Below, piece after piece: positions 1 through 11,571 of a stretch of DNA of 31,539 bases (position 1 is the stretch's first letter; every line of letters starts with the position of its first letter). Source of the stretch: Chara braunii (taxonomy: Eukaryota; Streptophyta; Charophyceae; Charales; Characeae); NCBI GenBank assembly GCA_003427395.1, contig BFEA01000034.1:3893292-3924830 (forward strand), in the 5' to 3' direction. The notes beneath the pieces were generated by a model. It worked only from the letters and a program-made list of their open reading frames with translations. It did not search any database and was not told where the DNA came from. The position numbers and the translations under genes were made by a program.

Positions 1-15
1 TCTCTCTCTCTCTCT
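1..15. repeat. (CT)n microsatellite at window edge
   Basis: The window opens inside a pure CT run, so the tract probably continues to the left. The window also ends inside a dinucleotide run. Confidence 0.9.
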
Positions 16-1311
16 TGTTTGCGCTCTTAGTCTCATTGCTTTGGCTACCTTAGGGTTGCGTTCCCCGTTGTCGTACCAAGGGTATTTGGCGTGTTTTCTG
101 CAAGTCACACCAAAGCAGCCTCGCCCGTTTGACGGCGCACGCGAGAGGAAGCTTAGGTCCTCACCTGGGTGAGTGGCGCGCGCGGGGTATTGATGGCGAG
201 CCGAAATCATGCGCAGCCAGGGTGTGCGCGGCGCCACGGGTCAATGGGATGCGCGACGCTTTGTTCCCCTACCTTTTTGTGTCTTCATGTTTATTCCTAC
301 CTGTGTTATTGATTTTTTTTTATTTTTTTTTTCCAGCTTCTAAATTTTGCTAAGTACTTTTGATTCGGCGATCGGTTTTGAGGCCGACGTCGGGACTGAC
401 AAGCCTGGCTCAGTTGTTATGCCGCGGGACACGGGCGGCTGTCGCGGTGGTCAAGAACCTTGACCACGTACCTCTTCCGTCGGGCCCGTTTGGGTCCCTG
501 TGTATTCTAAGCAGACCTGTGCGATCGCAGCCCAAGGGAGGCGAGGATTGTTGTGGGCACACCGTCCAACGGCAACGACGTGTTGTGGGGTGGTTTGAGT
601 GTGAGCATCCCCATTGAGACACAAAAGATGGTGAATTATGCCTGAGCTAGGCGGGGCAGGGGGCACCAGTAGGAGGCTGCCGCGCGGCAGGGTCAGATAG
701 AACCAGCCTCCACTACAACCCTCAAAGTTCTCATTTGAATATTTACTACCACTAAGATCTGCATGGGGCCCCGCCTTGCCTAGGCTTACACCACAAGCTT
801 AGCAGCGGGCCAGCACTTTCCCACTCATAGCTGAGTAGGAGCAGCCACAACGGCCTAGTATAGGCCGTGTGCTGCAGTGCCAACCATGTTCGGGGCTGAA
901 TTGGCTCGGCATGACCACCGCCCTGCTGACAATATCAAGCAACTTCACTATGATGCCCGGGTCAGTGCGCAGTTAGAGCAGATGAGAGGCAGCGACTAGC
1001 ACAAGGAGTAAGAAAGCAGCGAAGGAGAAGTGGAGAACCTAATGAACCCAGATGGGATTTCGCGCCGAGTACATTCAAGACGTGGAATGGAGGAGCAAAG
1101 AAGGGGAGTGCCTATGGCGGACGGGTGAAACTCTAACTTACTCAACTCTTATCGAAATGAGGCGGGATAAAGTGCTAGATTGGGGTTTTGAGGGCTGGCG
1201 ACCCGGGATTTGAAGTCAATTTGAGTAGAAAGTCAGTGGAAGACGGGTTAGAAGGAGAAAGGGGTGCGCGATGAAGTCGAAGGGAGGAAAGTGAACGAAG
1301 GGAAAAAGTGA
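16..1311. other. Unassigned stretch, no supported gene
   Basis: Open frames here are short, overlap on both strands and show no recognisable domain. The only structure I see is the inverted repeat at 640-785, listed separately. Confidence 0.5.
640..785. repeat. Imperfect inverted repeat of about 146 bp
   Basis: The arm at 640-657 (GCCTGAGCTAGGCGGGGC) matches the reverse complement of 768-785 at 15 of 18 positions. It encloses about 110 bp. This could be a decayed foldback or miniature element. I saw no clear flanking target duplication, so the class is open. Confidence 0.4.
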
Positions 1312-1600
1312 TGTATCTCGCCCGTTTCTTGATAAAATCGGGCGAATAAGGAGGCGAACGGGGGTTTTTCAAGCAAGTTGGATAGAACGGTCGTGCCAGA
1401 TTTTCAATTTGGGCAACGGTCTGGCCGGTACGAGTATTGGAGGCTGCGCGCGGAGGTGATGGGAGACTCGACATGGCCGGGAGAAAAAACTGTTATCTTG
1501 TCCATTTCTTGACAGAAACGGGCAAGTAAGGATGCGAAATGGGGGTTTCGATGAATTATGGACAGACTGCACATGCCAGTTTTCACGTTTGAATATAGGC
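1312..1600. repeat. Diverged direct repeat, offset 180 bp
   Basis: A block beginning near 1314 recurs near 1494. Shared words include TTTCTTGA, CGGGC, TAAGGA, GCGAA, GGGGGTTT and TGCCAG in the same order. The TTTCTT anchors at 1325 and 1505 give a spacing of exactly 180. Two minus-strand open frames cross the two copies and share a weak pattern (NP followed by F and a terminal FS), but the copies lie in different frames and no domain is recognised. Confidence 0.45.
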
Positions 1601-2246
1601 TGCAAAGTATGCGCGTGAGGTGCAATATCTGAACTTGGAGGAGATCGACTTTGTCCGTATTCCGTTTGGGAACGGGCAAGGTATGGGTTTATCCTGGGGT
1701 TTTGACCCCAGGCTAGTCAATTAGTTGTGTTAGTTTTTGGGTTAGAGTGTTCGTTCTGGTGCTATGATAGTCGGAGGTCGCGTCGGGTACGAGTGAAGAT
1801 GGGCGAAATCGCGAAGGGGACAGAGAAGATAACGAAGGCAGCGGGGAAACTGACGAAGGAAGAAGACAACGAGAAATAGAGGACGACACTTACCCGACTC
1901 AGACAATTCATGGTGTATCCTTTCCTGTTTAGCGGGAGATTTATTTTTATTTTTTTATTTTTTATTTTTTTTATTTTTTTGTTGATGCCGATTAAGCTGT
2001 AATTGAGGTCGTCATCCTAGTTCTTAGTGATAACACTGCTCATGGTTTCCTATTCCGTTTGGGCTAGTTCCCTTGAAGTGATGTTGTAGATCCCGATTAT
2101 AGTTGGTCGTTTTGATCACAGTCATTGCCCGTTCCTGTTTCACCGTGATCATAGTTTCGGCCCCAATAACTTAGTTTTTTTCCACCCCTTATAATTCGAT
2201 TGAATCTGACCATAACAACGGCCAGGTCCATTCATATAATAGGAAC

Positions 2247-2248
<2 letters not shown>
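1600..2248. other. Unassigned stretch with T-rich (ATTTT)-like run
   Basis: There is no supported gene. An A/T-only run at about 1940-1981, built of TTTTA-type units, is the main feature. Confidence 0.5.

Positions 2249-2328
<80 letters not shown>
2249..2328. repeat. (AG)n microsatellite, about 40 units
   Basis: A pure AG run, slightly interrupted at its right edge. It produces spurious Arg-Glu and Ser-Leu reading frames on the two strands. Confidence 0.97.
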
Positions 2329-2334
<6 letters not shown>

Positions 2335-4110
2335 GGATGGGCGAGAGTTGGGTTCGGACAGGTGAAATTGCTTGGTCCAGTTGTTGTGAGGTGTCATGAT
2401 GCGACATGCTCATTTTTCTAGGATGCGGGAAGCGGGTACAGAGGGGCAGCGGGCTTATGACGAACGGTTGGCTTCAGGCGTCCAGGACAGATCACTGTCT
2501 GCGGACTTAGCAATTGATCAAGGACGAGTATGAAGTCAACTGTGTTTTCAACTATATGCATGTTGAAGAAGAGAAAGGGGGGGTCATTGTCAGTATGGTT
2601 GGACAACTTTCTTGTGTTGTGCATTGACAACATGTGTATTGCCTTTGGGGTCTCTGAAGTAAAACTAGATCTTTATTCTTAGTTATCAAGTTCGCTTCGG
2701 CTATGGCGATGTGCAAAGTGACTAATCTTGTCAAGAATGGGCCAGACTTAGGCATGCGTCAACAGTACAATGGTTCTCCCTCTTCTCAAAGATCATACGG
2801 CTGACAATCAGAGCTCCGGAGCTTCTGAGGTGTAGAAAATGCTCATGTGTTTCCCCCATTTGTCATGTTTCAGAGGGAAGATAGAAGCAATGACTCAGAG
2901 GCAGTTCGCTATGTATTCTCTTTGGGTTATAATCTAGTTGTCGTTCTTGAAACCAGTGTCTGCCTGTGCAAGTGCTCACGTCACTACAACATAAGAGCAA
3001 AAACTGTAACATTCGTCACGTTGATAATGTAACCTTCCTGCCGAGTTTTCAGGCGTGTTTCGGAGCATCCCACCAAAACGTTGAAGTGTTTTGGAAGGTG
3101 GTTGCTAGGGCTGGTGGGGCTGCTTGACATTGACGTTGCTACAGGAAGAGAGTGGCTCGGTGGTGAAGTCGCCATTGCTGATATGTTTTTGCGTATTTGC
3201 TGTGTGTCGGAGCTGTGCGTTTTGCGGTACATATTGCGAAGTACGCAAGCATCTCGCTGCGCTCTGTGGAACTCCCTCCTAGTTGTGATAACCGTGCACA
3301 CAACATTGGCTACAGATTGCGGTACAACCTGCTGTATTCGCAGGTTGCTGTGCGCGCAATTTAGTTAATTGTTGAATTTTCACTTTGTTTCGAGCAGAGC
3401 ACAGGGCTGTGCTCTATTTGAATGCAACCTTTCAAGGATGCGTAGCAGGGGTTTAGACCGAGGAAATGGCGGTGTGACTTGAGGGAGTGGTCAAATTGCA
3501 AGGCGGGTTATTATTTCGAACTGGAGGATCGCCAGAAGGTCAATAGTTCGCAATTTGCCGTTGGTTGACCAAGCCGCCTCTGCGATTTGGCCACCATTGT
3601 GGGGCCCTCAGACGCATCAAGGCAAATAAGACCCTCTCCTAGGAGTTGAGTTTGTCCCCCTCCTGTATCTCGAGAGTCTGAAACCCCTCTTTCTTCCCTT
3701 CTTACTCTAAGTCTGATATTGATTACGAGAGGAAGGCGGCAAGCGAGATTGAAACATGTAGGACCATAACAAGACTCTGTGGGGAGTCAACCCTCCGATT
3801 GCGGGAGCTCTGCCGGAACTTAGGAGGAGTTTTGGAGGCAAGGAACTGAGAGGTAACCTTTCATCTCCTTCTATAAACCCAGTTATAACCCCTAACTGTA
3901 ATTTTTGCTATGGTTGACTGAGTATACTACGTGCGCCCCTACTTCGACTTTTAGTTTGACTTTTAAGAACATGATTCAAACTTAAATAAAGAGATGCATG
4001 TGCAATGTCAGTTTCAATTTTATTGTCTGACTGAAAGCAGATTGTGGGATTGCATCTGGGGGAAAGATGTGAGGAAGGTGGTATCGCTTGTGTTTGACCG
4101 GGTCAACCAA
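2329..4110. other. Unassigned stretch, no supported gene
   Basis: Only short open frames with no recognised motif. One short perfect hairpin, CAACCTGC paired with GCAGGTTG, lies near 3325-3347 and may be chance. Confidence 0.5.
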
Positions 4111-4115
4111 AGGCT

Positions 4116-4828
4116 GGGCAAGTCTCCATAAGTTTGGGGAGGCCCTGTGCTATGTTTATTGTTAAGTTGCCTGGAGAACCAGACATGTTTCATAAGTTTG
4201 GGTGGTCTGGTTGCTCTTACTTGCGAGGACTGTTTGTGGTTGACGTTTTGGGAACCAAGCATTGTCCCATAAGTTTGGGTGGTTTAGTTGCCTTGTTTAT
4301 TTTGGGTTTTCTCAGGTTCTTTTGGTTTTGAACGAGGGGGTCTAAGCATGTTCCATAAGTTTCGGTGACTCAACCTCTTCCTGTTTTATTTAAGGGAGCG
4401 AATCAGGCAGATAACCAGACATGTTCAATAAGTTTGGGTGGTCTTGGTCAAATATCACGCACATGCTGGAATCATTTGGTTATATTTTATTACTATTTTA
4501 CTTATGAACAGGCTAGTCAGACATTGTCCCATAAGTTTGGGTGGTCTGACTATAGTTTATCATCAACTGAAGAGAGTATTTAATTAAGAGCAAACTTGTG
4601 GTAAGAAGGAGCAGGCGGAACCTCGAGCTAAAGATGATCGGTTCAGTCATATGCTACCTTAAAATACTAAGTGCATATAATTATATAAAACTTGGATACT
4701 TAAACAGTTCAGGGCGACTAGGATGGCCTAGTCATGTGCCCAAGAAAGAGAAAAGTTGTTGTGCTCTGTGTTTGTGTATATTCAATGGTTGAGCTAAACA
4801 TGTTCCATAAGTTTGAGTGATCTAACTT
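4116..4828. repeat. Array of seven short hairpins with a conserved loop
   Basis: Seven copies of a motif near ATGTTCCATAAGTTTGGGTG lie at about 4122, 4185, 4261, 4348, 4421, 4523 and 4800. Starts are 53 to 277 bp apart. In the best copies the motif is flanked by inverted arms: AACCAGAC/GTCTGGTT (4177-4184 with 4205-4212), AACCAAGC/GTTTAGTT (4253-4260 with 4282-4289), AACCAGAC/GTCTTGGT with one bulge (4413-4420 with 4441-4448) and TAGTCAGAC/GTCTGACTA (4514-4522 with 4544-4552). The copies near 4122, 4348 and 4800 have weak stems. The sequence between copies is unrelated. It could be a structured RNA motif, a DNA-binding site array or remnants of a mobile element. Function is unknown. Confidence 0.65.
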
Positions 4829-6084
4829 TATGCCTTATGTGAGCTGGGTATAAGGGATAAATCATTGAAAGACTATGAACTATTGTTTGATAAGATTGAC
4901 TTGGGGTTGGTGAGAGTACTTACCTTTGTGGTTTGGCCTTGCATGTGGCTGAGCGAGATTACTACTTAGTCTAAGTTTCAGTTTGATAGGTAGTTGTTTT
5001 AGTTGCTCGCCACGTGTTAGGGCTATAAGAGTTACTTTCGATTTCTGCATTTTCTGGGCTAAGTTTGTTTTTACTTAGAACCCACATTTTCTGGCACACG
5101 TGGTTAATCGTTCGTTTTTAAAATTTTTGATGAAATTCGCACCGCAATTGTTAACGAAAACGACAAATATTTGGACCCCTGTTAACCGTCTCTCGGATGA
5201 TTTGTTATACTTTGACTTTGCATAAATTTTGGTAAGCAACTTTTTCTACGGGAAGCGCTGTCGAAATTTCTGCAAATTCAAGGAGTAAGTCAAATTTTGG
5301 TTTTTCAAAGTCAAAATTGTCTAAAGTTTATATAAGACTTAGTAAAAATATAGGAAATCTCATTTTCTAAAGGAAGTGTTGTCATTTTTTTTGCTAATTC
5401 AAAGAGTTAAACAACGTTGGACCTTATACCATTTGTCGCACGACCTGTATACCTGATGGGTTTATATTTCTTTTTCTTTACTTTTATCTTAAGTTCAGAC
5501 TTGATATATTGGTATCGGGATGATTGATTATTCTTTTGTTTGATTTTGCTTGTTAGTTTTTATAGTTCGATGTTGGAGTCTGTCGCAACTGTCAAAGTCA
5601 AACCCCTTGACTTCTTTCCAGGCCCTGGATGATGGAGCTGGTCTTGAGGGTGATAAGAGACGATTGCCACAACATCTATGAACCTGTGTACCACCCACTC
5701 TCCGCAGGGTGCAGAAGAGGGTGTGGTTCACAACTGCACTTGGTGGTTGTCTAGCGACGAGAGATTGACCCTTCAAGGCGCGTGTCAGCCGACACTTGAG
5801 TGTCGACTGCAACCCTCGACATTAACGAGGACCGCATGAGTATAGGTACTACACAGTACGTCATCACTGCGAATGCTTGTGTAAGCATGCATTGCTAGTC
5901 GATGTGGGAAGATCGTGCGTCCCCGCGGTTTTATACTAAGTCTCTCGCGCGTCGCCTATCCGATTTTTCGCGTCAGAAGGTTATGGGATGACTACAGAAG
6001 GGACTGGGAGTGTTGTTGTGTTGTTTGTTTTGTGTCGTTCTGTATGTATGAGTGTTGTGGTGTAACGCGTGGTAAGTGGAATGC
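4829..6084. other. Unassigned stretch, no supported gene
   Basis: AT-rich up to about 5.55 kb and mixed after that. Apart from the diverged tandem pair at 5242-5420, nothing recognisable. The open frames at 5.5-6.2 kb lack motifs. Confidence 0.5.
5242..5420. repeat. Diverged tandem pair, period about 121 bp
   Basis: The segment 5242-5300 (TTTTCTAC.GGAAG.G.TGTC, then a GCAAATTCAAGGAG-like block ending TTGG) recurs at 5363-5420 with many substitutions. A TTGGACC word near 5173 matches one near 5417, hinting at a third, older unit upstream. Confidence 0.5.
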
Positions 6085-6520
6085 GTCCTAGTCGACCAAC
6101 GACGAATCGCGCTTGGGACTTCAGCCCCCCAGTGCGTTGGTTCGCGTGCGGGTCCGATAGAGGCGTGAAAATCACGTGTACCCCCCATGCTACAGCGAAC
6201 GAGAAACGCCCTCGGCTGGTCCACCTCTGTGATTGTAGCTGATTAGCTTTCGTACTGTGGACAAGTAGCTCGGAGAGGATATACTCATCGAAGAGAGGTG
6301 ACAACTCCCGTAAGGTGGAGGTAAGTCGTGCCTCGCGTAGGCCCTATCTTATCGTAGGGGTTCGCGAAAGGTCTGGTTGGCGCACTCGGCCAGAGCGGCT
6401 TGCGGAAGCTCTATTTGCATTGTGACGAGGATCAGACTAACTCCTGCGTGACGCGGCCGGGAGGGTCTCCCCCCATTTTGTGAGGTGTCGGACCGATGCG
6501 CTCGACACCGCGCCCACGCG
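6075..6520 (+). repeat. Dispersed repeat family, copy 1
   Basis: This block is co-linear with 19977-20440. Anchors in order are GTCCTAGTCGACCAACG (6085-6101), CTACAGCGAA (6190), CCCTCGGCT (6209), CCACCTCTGTGATTG (6221), CTCCTGCGTGACGCGGCC (6441) and GATGCGCTCGACACCGCG (6495). Spacing between anchors agrees within about 17 bp across 410 bp. The copies are otherwise diverged. No coding frame is shared. It is probably an old interspersed element of unknown class. Confidence 0.6.
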
Positions 6521-6603
6521 GTAGACAATATAGTATTACGTGAAACCTCGTCGTAACCACGTCCGTGCTCAAGCCTCCAATGAGGGAACATGCGAGAGTT
6601 GCA

Positions 6604-6640
6604 CCCACCAGCAGGTGCAATACCTGCTACAACAGGTGGG
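6604..6640. repeat. Short hairpin, two nested stems
   Basis: CCCACC (6604-6609) pairs with GGTGGG (6635-6640), and inside it AGCAGGT (6610-6616) pairs with ACCTGCT (6622-6628). A six-base bulge lies on one side. No function is assigned. Confidence 0.5.
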
Positions 6641-9329
6641 CGATACCGGCCAGAGGTCCGCCGGTAGCATCAGGACCGAGCTTCTTTATTGGGTCAGCTA
6701 GGTCGCCGGATTTGTTTTCTCTCTCTCATCTATCTCATCTTTTTGGTAGTATGTCTCCATCTCATCCCCTCGCTAGTCTATGTATAGTATGAGGGGGAAA
6801 CACCAACCAACCTGATGAGCTATGAACGTGATCTTCGTCACATGTATTCACGTGTGGTCATAAATGCCCACAGATTCATTTTAGAAAGTGCTATAATTGT
6901 TCGTAATGTTGAGCTTGACCGGTGATGCCTGACTCTCACGAGGAAGTGCGAGACTACTGTGTGGGACGCAGACCCGTTTCTTTCTTTTTTTTTTTCCTTT
7001 TTTTTTAAAAACCACTAGTTCACCCAGACCTATTTTGACCAACCAAAGAATGTATTTTACATAGCTTGAAAGTGACGGTACAACCTCTTGGCAAATTGTG
7101 GGTGATCCTGGTATCGGAATCTCTGAGAACTGAAGTGTTGGACCTGCCCCCAACAAATGGAACAAAAAGGAGGCCGTTTTCGTACATTGCTCTTTCGCTC
7201 ATGTACTGCCTGAGCCAGACCTCTAATCCATGAAAGCAGATGAATAGAACACACACACACAAAAAAAAAGCAGGGGCCGCTTGTTCAGTGATGATATCCC
7301 AAGACCATTGCCTTTTTCATAAGAGGAAAAAAAAAAAAAAAAAAAAAAAAAATGCCCGACTCGCGCAAGTGAGGAGCTTTAGGTTGGAAGTGTCGAAATG
7401 GCTTTTTGGCACCTGATAACTACCTGGTGCACTCAATTTTTTTTTCGCAGGAGGAAAGCAAAAGTTGGTAGGTATGTGCGGTTAGAGGGAGCGTCACCGT
7501 TACTAAGGAACCTAGTTAGGGTCCCAATCTCGCGTTATGGGTGGTCTGTTGACTGGTTGTCGTGAATTCGCCTCCTGAAACTCGGGTTCCACATTTTCGA
7601 CCTCAGAAGAATGTATGTATGGGCAGGACGCGTCCGTGCACTAGAAAAACTCACAGGGTTTGAGCGTGTAAGCTAAGCTGGATGATGCTTCCAGTAACCT
7701 TGTATCTGGGAGTAGTGTAAAGGTCCCCAACCTCTGATTTGATTTTTGAAATGGAATTTGAATTTTGAGAAAAAAAGAAAAGAACACAATGGACACCATC
7801 ATGACGTGACTGTACGAGCAGGAAAGACGGGTAGGGGTTCCTTTTAGGGAAACCAGTGTGAAATCAAGAGGTGTGTCCCACTCTCGATGTCTGTAGACCT
7901 ATTCTGGGGAGGTGGGTTATTAGAGGTTGGTCGGGGGTAGTTGATGAGGGTCGAGGTCTCCACCATTACCATTGGTCGATTCTCCCTAGCGAACAGACAT
8001 AAGCAAGACTCATTAGTACCAGAAAGCAACCACATACATCCATACACACTATGATATCACACGAGCTCACATAACAACCTACATACAACAACCAACAGTA
8101 GCCATATATGAACCGAGTTGTGCTAGGTTGGTGCTTGGAGGGGCTCATGGGTTAGACCTTGGTTAGCCGACCATAAGACACTGCCTATGGGTGTCCTCAC
8201 GGCTGACGGGACTAGTTGAGAACTTTGCGCCTAGCTCCCGAGGTACCCGTAAAACGAGGCTTGTACGCTAGTGCCTTAAGCCGGGCTGAATGGGGGAGCT
8301 CATTAGCGTCAGGTCCCGTGTCCGCTGTCTGGTCAGGTTGGTCCAGTAGAGAGTGATGTTCCTCGGATGAGGTAAGCTAGAAAAAGAATGGGGGTGTGCC
8401 AGGAGATATATCGAGAGGGGTGGTAGGATAGGATTCTCGTGAGTAAGGAAAGATGGGTCCTTGCATCCCAAATCAAGGTATACTCACACCCGGACTTTTC
8501 AAAATGTATCTAACTACAGTTACAGCTGAAGGAGGATGAATTGGACAACACGCACATCCAAGTGAGTATGCCCTCAATTGGGGGCCATCTTTGAGCCTCC
8601 CTCCACCACTCACCACAAGGAAACGACTTGGAAGAATGGGTGGTGGGAAAGAAGACCTTATTGAAGAAAGAAAAAAAAAAAAAAGAGAAACTACGCCAAT
8701 TCATCTTCCCATATTCTCGTTGAAGATTCATTATCAATTTGCATATTTGGTAAGTGGTGAAGCGAGATTCTTTGCCACAACTCCTTGCTCGTAGCTTTTG
8801 TACTTTTTTTTTTTTTTTTGCCTTTTTTTTTTTCGTTGTTTTTTTCGACAATATTGCTTTTTCTTCGGTCCGATGGTTGCGGCGCAATTTCTTTTCTCAT
8901 GTACGACTCGTGTGTTCTTTTCGTAACTTTTTTTTTTTGTTGTTGCATGTTTTTCCTTTCCTTTGGTAATACATACGTTTTCACTCGTGGGGCTTCTGCC
9001 CAACAGTTGTACCTAGGCATACGGAAAAAACAATCAGGCCCAACGGGACAAGGCTGCCAAGCCTTTACCGACCCTCTACCGAAACCCCCAGGCCTGGTCG
9101 CAGTTTACTACAACACGATGAAAAGTGGTGCAAGAGTGAACAAGTGTTTAAACTAAGTTAGATTCTTCTCTTTATTTCACCGTACACTACTTACCTATTA
9201 CTACTCCTAATCATAGTATTATGGGAAAGGAACGTGTGGGACCATGCCAACAGGACCAATCCCTGCACCTCCGCCATATTTTCATTTTGCACTCTTCCCG
9301 TCGGAGGGGCAAATAGGACCATCATTTTT
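6641..9329. other. Unassigned stretch rich in A/T tracts
   Basis: No supported gene. It holds an A26 run at 7327-7352 and many shorter A or T tracts at 8.66-8.96 kb. The T/A tracts create Phe- and Lys-rich open frames that are not credible proteins. Confidence 0.5.
7327..7352. repeat. A26 mononucleotide tract
   Basis: Twenty-six consecutive A. It could be the tail of a retroposed sequence, but no body or target duplication is evident. Confidence 0.9.
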
Positions 9330-9353
9330 TTATTATTATTATTATTATTTTTT

Positions 9354-9384
<31 letters not shown>
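9326..9384. repeat. Compound microsatellite T(n)-(ATT)n-T(n)-(CT)13
   Basis: A T run and TTA/ATT repeats (about 9330-9349) lead into a T run and then a CT run at 9359-9384. Confidence 0.9.
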
Positions 9385-9903
9385 AAAAAAAACACACGTC
9401 TTTTTTATCACTCTTTACTGTTTTCTCTCTCACTTCTTGTCTCATTATGTCGTGCATCCATATATCATACCAGCCTATGCACTTGTGCATGAAAACGTTG
9501 TCGGAACAGAAACCCTTACAATGGTATCTACCAGGTAATTTTAAATGTCGGGCGTAAGAGGTTTTGCCTTGATGAGGCTGACGTGCTTGCCATTAATCTA
9601 TTCGGACCTACCTATGACCAAAAATTTGAACTTATATCCAGAAGCCTTCGACATTTGGAAAAATAGTGGCGAGAACCGGCGGCATGCCCGGTTTCCTTCG
9701 TATATTGTAAGACCGTTGAAGTAAATGAAAGTGGTAATAAAACCTATTCTATTAGAAATAATGACGCGCGGCTTAGCAACCGCACGATTCAGAACCCTAA
9801 GGGCTAACAGGGTCCCTCTCATGAGGGTAAGCGGTCACTGTAAGGGTTGAATAAGTATGCGGTCGTCAGGGCCGCAGCTCAACTAATCGCAGAAAAGGTT
9901 GGG

Positions 9904-10130
9904 CTCGACCTTAATATTTTTATTAAGGTCGAGTACGAGCCGGTTGTGGGATAGTGAAGGCTGGGTTTCTGGCCAGGGGTCTCTGAGCCCCGCCAACTGC
10001 ACGAAAAAGGGGGGGCTGGTCTGTGACCAGGCGTGTACCGTCGAACCTCCTGGTCCTCGTCGAAGGAGGTCTGGCGAGTAGGCAAGCTCTTCTTATAGAA
10101 GAGAGGGGTTCCTATCATGTTGTGATAGGA
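9904..10130. repeat. Run of consecutive short hairpins
   Basis: Perfect stems in order: CTCGACCTTAATA with its complement around a TTTT loop (9904-9933), CTGGT/ACCAG (10016-10030), ACCTCC/GGAGGT (10045-10070), CTCTTCT/AGAAGAG around TAT (10087-10103) and TCCTATCA/TGATAGGA around TGTTG (10110-10130). The last one resembles CCTATCATGTCGTAGG near 20250 in the dispersed repeat. The region may be a third, distant relative of that family or a structured transcript. Function is unknown. Confidence 0.45.
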
Positions 10131-10352
10131 GTTAGCCTAGTAGGTGAACCACTAACCTTACATCCCGTAGATGCAGGGATCGAAGTCAGTAGGTCCCACT
10201 GGGCTAACTCCTTTTGAGGAACGACCATGGGAAAAGCAATCCGACACGCCCGAATCGGCCGCACGATCTGCGATATCGCACGATTGAAAACAGCTGCGCG
10301 GATGGAAAATGGCCCTCGCGTGAGGATGACACGTAAAAATCGAGAAAAATAC

Positions 10353-10372
10353 TTTTTTTTTTTTTTTTTTTT
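10353..10372. repeat. T20 tract with adjacent tRNA-like B-box word
   Basis: Twenty T are followed on the plus strand by GATCCCATAAGGTATCGAACT. Read on the minus strand this contains AGTTCGATACC, one base off the pol III B-box consensus GGTTCGANNCC, just before the A tract. I see no matching A box at the right distance, so this is at most a SINE fragment. Confidence 0.35.
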
Positions 10373-11532
10373 GATCCCATAAGGTATCGAACTTGGGTTT
10401 ATATTTCAATAGTTCGTGGGTCTACCACAAAACGTGACAAAACCATTGACGTAAGCCAATGGGAGACAAAAAAAAAACGAAAAAACTAAAGAAGGGTTGT
10501 GAAGTGACCCGCCAGCTGGCAGGCAGGAGCTGCAGGCGCCCGAAGTGATGGGCAATCGTTTTGTTTTTTTGTTGTTTTGATTTTCTCTTTTTTTCTTTTT
10601 TTTGGACTTCGTTCTTACTTTTCATGTCCTGCGCCTGGTCATTTTGATGAACGGGCAGTAGTGACAAGGAAAGAAGAAGGGAAAAAAAAAACCTAAGCTA
10701 ACGCGAGAGGTGACACAACATTAGTTACAGGGACGTGTAGTCCGTGAAAAAATAAAGCAACGGGCGTCGCAACGTCCGTTTGTTTTAGGAGGCTTATACC
10801 TTTTTGTTTTTTAGGTTTTCCTTTTTTTTCTTTTTTTTTCCCCTCCCCCCCAGCCCCCTCGCCTTGTTATGTGTGCCCGTTCGTTTTTGAAACCAGCAGC
10901 AAGTGACTGGTGCGCCCGAACCTGGCGCCATTGACGCCTAGGTGCGAGCGTACATGGGAAAGGGGAGAAAAAAACCCCTATTGTGTTTGATTATGAAATG
11001 ACTTACGAGAGAGGGGGGACCGTTCAGTTTGGAACGATGAACGACCTTCTCTAAGGAAATGAGAGGGTTAGGAAAAAATAAAAGGAACGATACGTCCAAA
11101 TTTCGGCGAATTTTGGCAAAATTTTCACCGAAATTGCCATATTTTTCTGTATTTTTACTTTTTTTTTTGTTTTTCTTTTTGGCTGATATGTATGTGCTTT
11201 ACGGTATATCTGTATTCAATTTCGCCTTATTTGGACCTGTAATGAAAAACTTAGCAAAAACACCGGACTCCAAGAAAGATGTGGCGAACTCCAAAAACTA
11301 CTCTGAATAGGGTTTTATAGTGCTCTTGAGTTTCTTTTTTTCATTTTGTTTTTACCTGTTTGGTTTTTTGTTGTTTGTATTATGACCCTGCATGGTTTGT
11401 TCGCAAAAGTTCCGACAAAATTGCTTGTAGCGCCGCGGCAAAAAATCCCAAATTTTTGGCCTTCCATTAACCGCTAGTAAACAGAAGGGGCAACGACCAC
11501 GAAAGTGGCCGCGGTTGTGCCCCAGGTGCAGG

Positions 11533-11571
11533 CCAGTCTAGACTGAGTGTGACCACTCAGACTAGACCTGG
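11533..11571. repeat. Hairpin, 14-bp stem with one mismatch
   Basis: GTCTAGACTGAGTG (11536-11549) pairs with CACTCAGACTAGAC (11554-11567) around a TGAC loop. Flanking CCA/TGG extends the stem past a one-base bulge. Confidence 0.6.

Noticed and set aside
4116-4828. CRISPR-like regular array
   Set aside because: Spacing is irregular (53-277 bp), repeats are imperfect, no cas-like genes are present and the context is eukaryotic.
10908-10921. TGGTGCGCCCGAAC resembling a retroelement primer-binding site
   Set aside because: It carries extra bases relative to the usual TGGCGCCCGAAC form, and no long terminal repeat or coding region is seen nearby.
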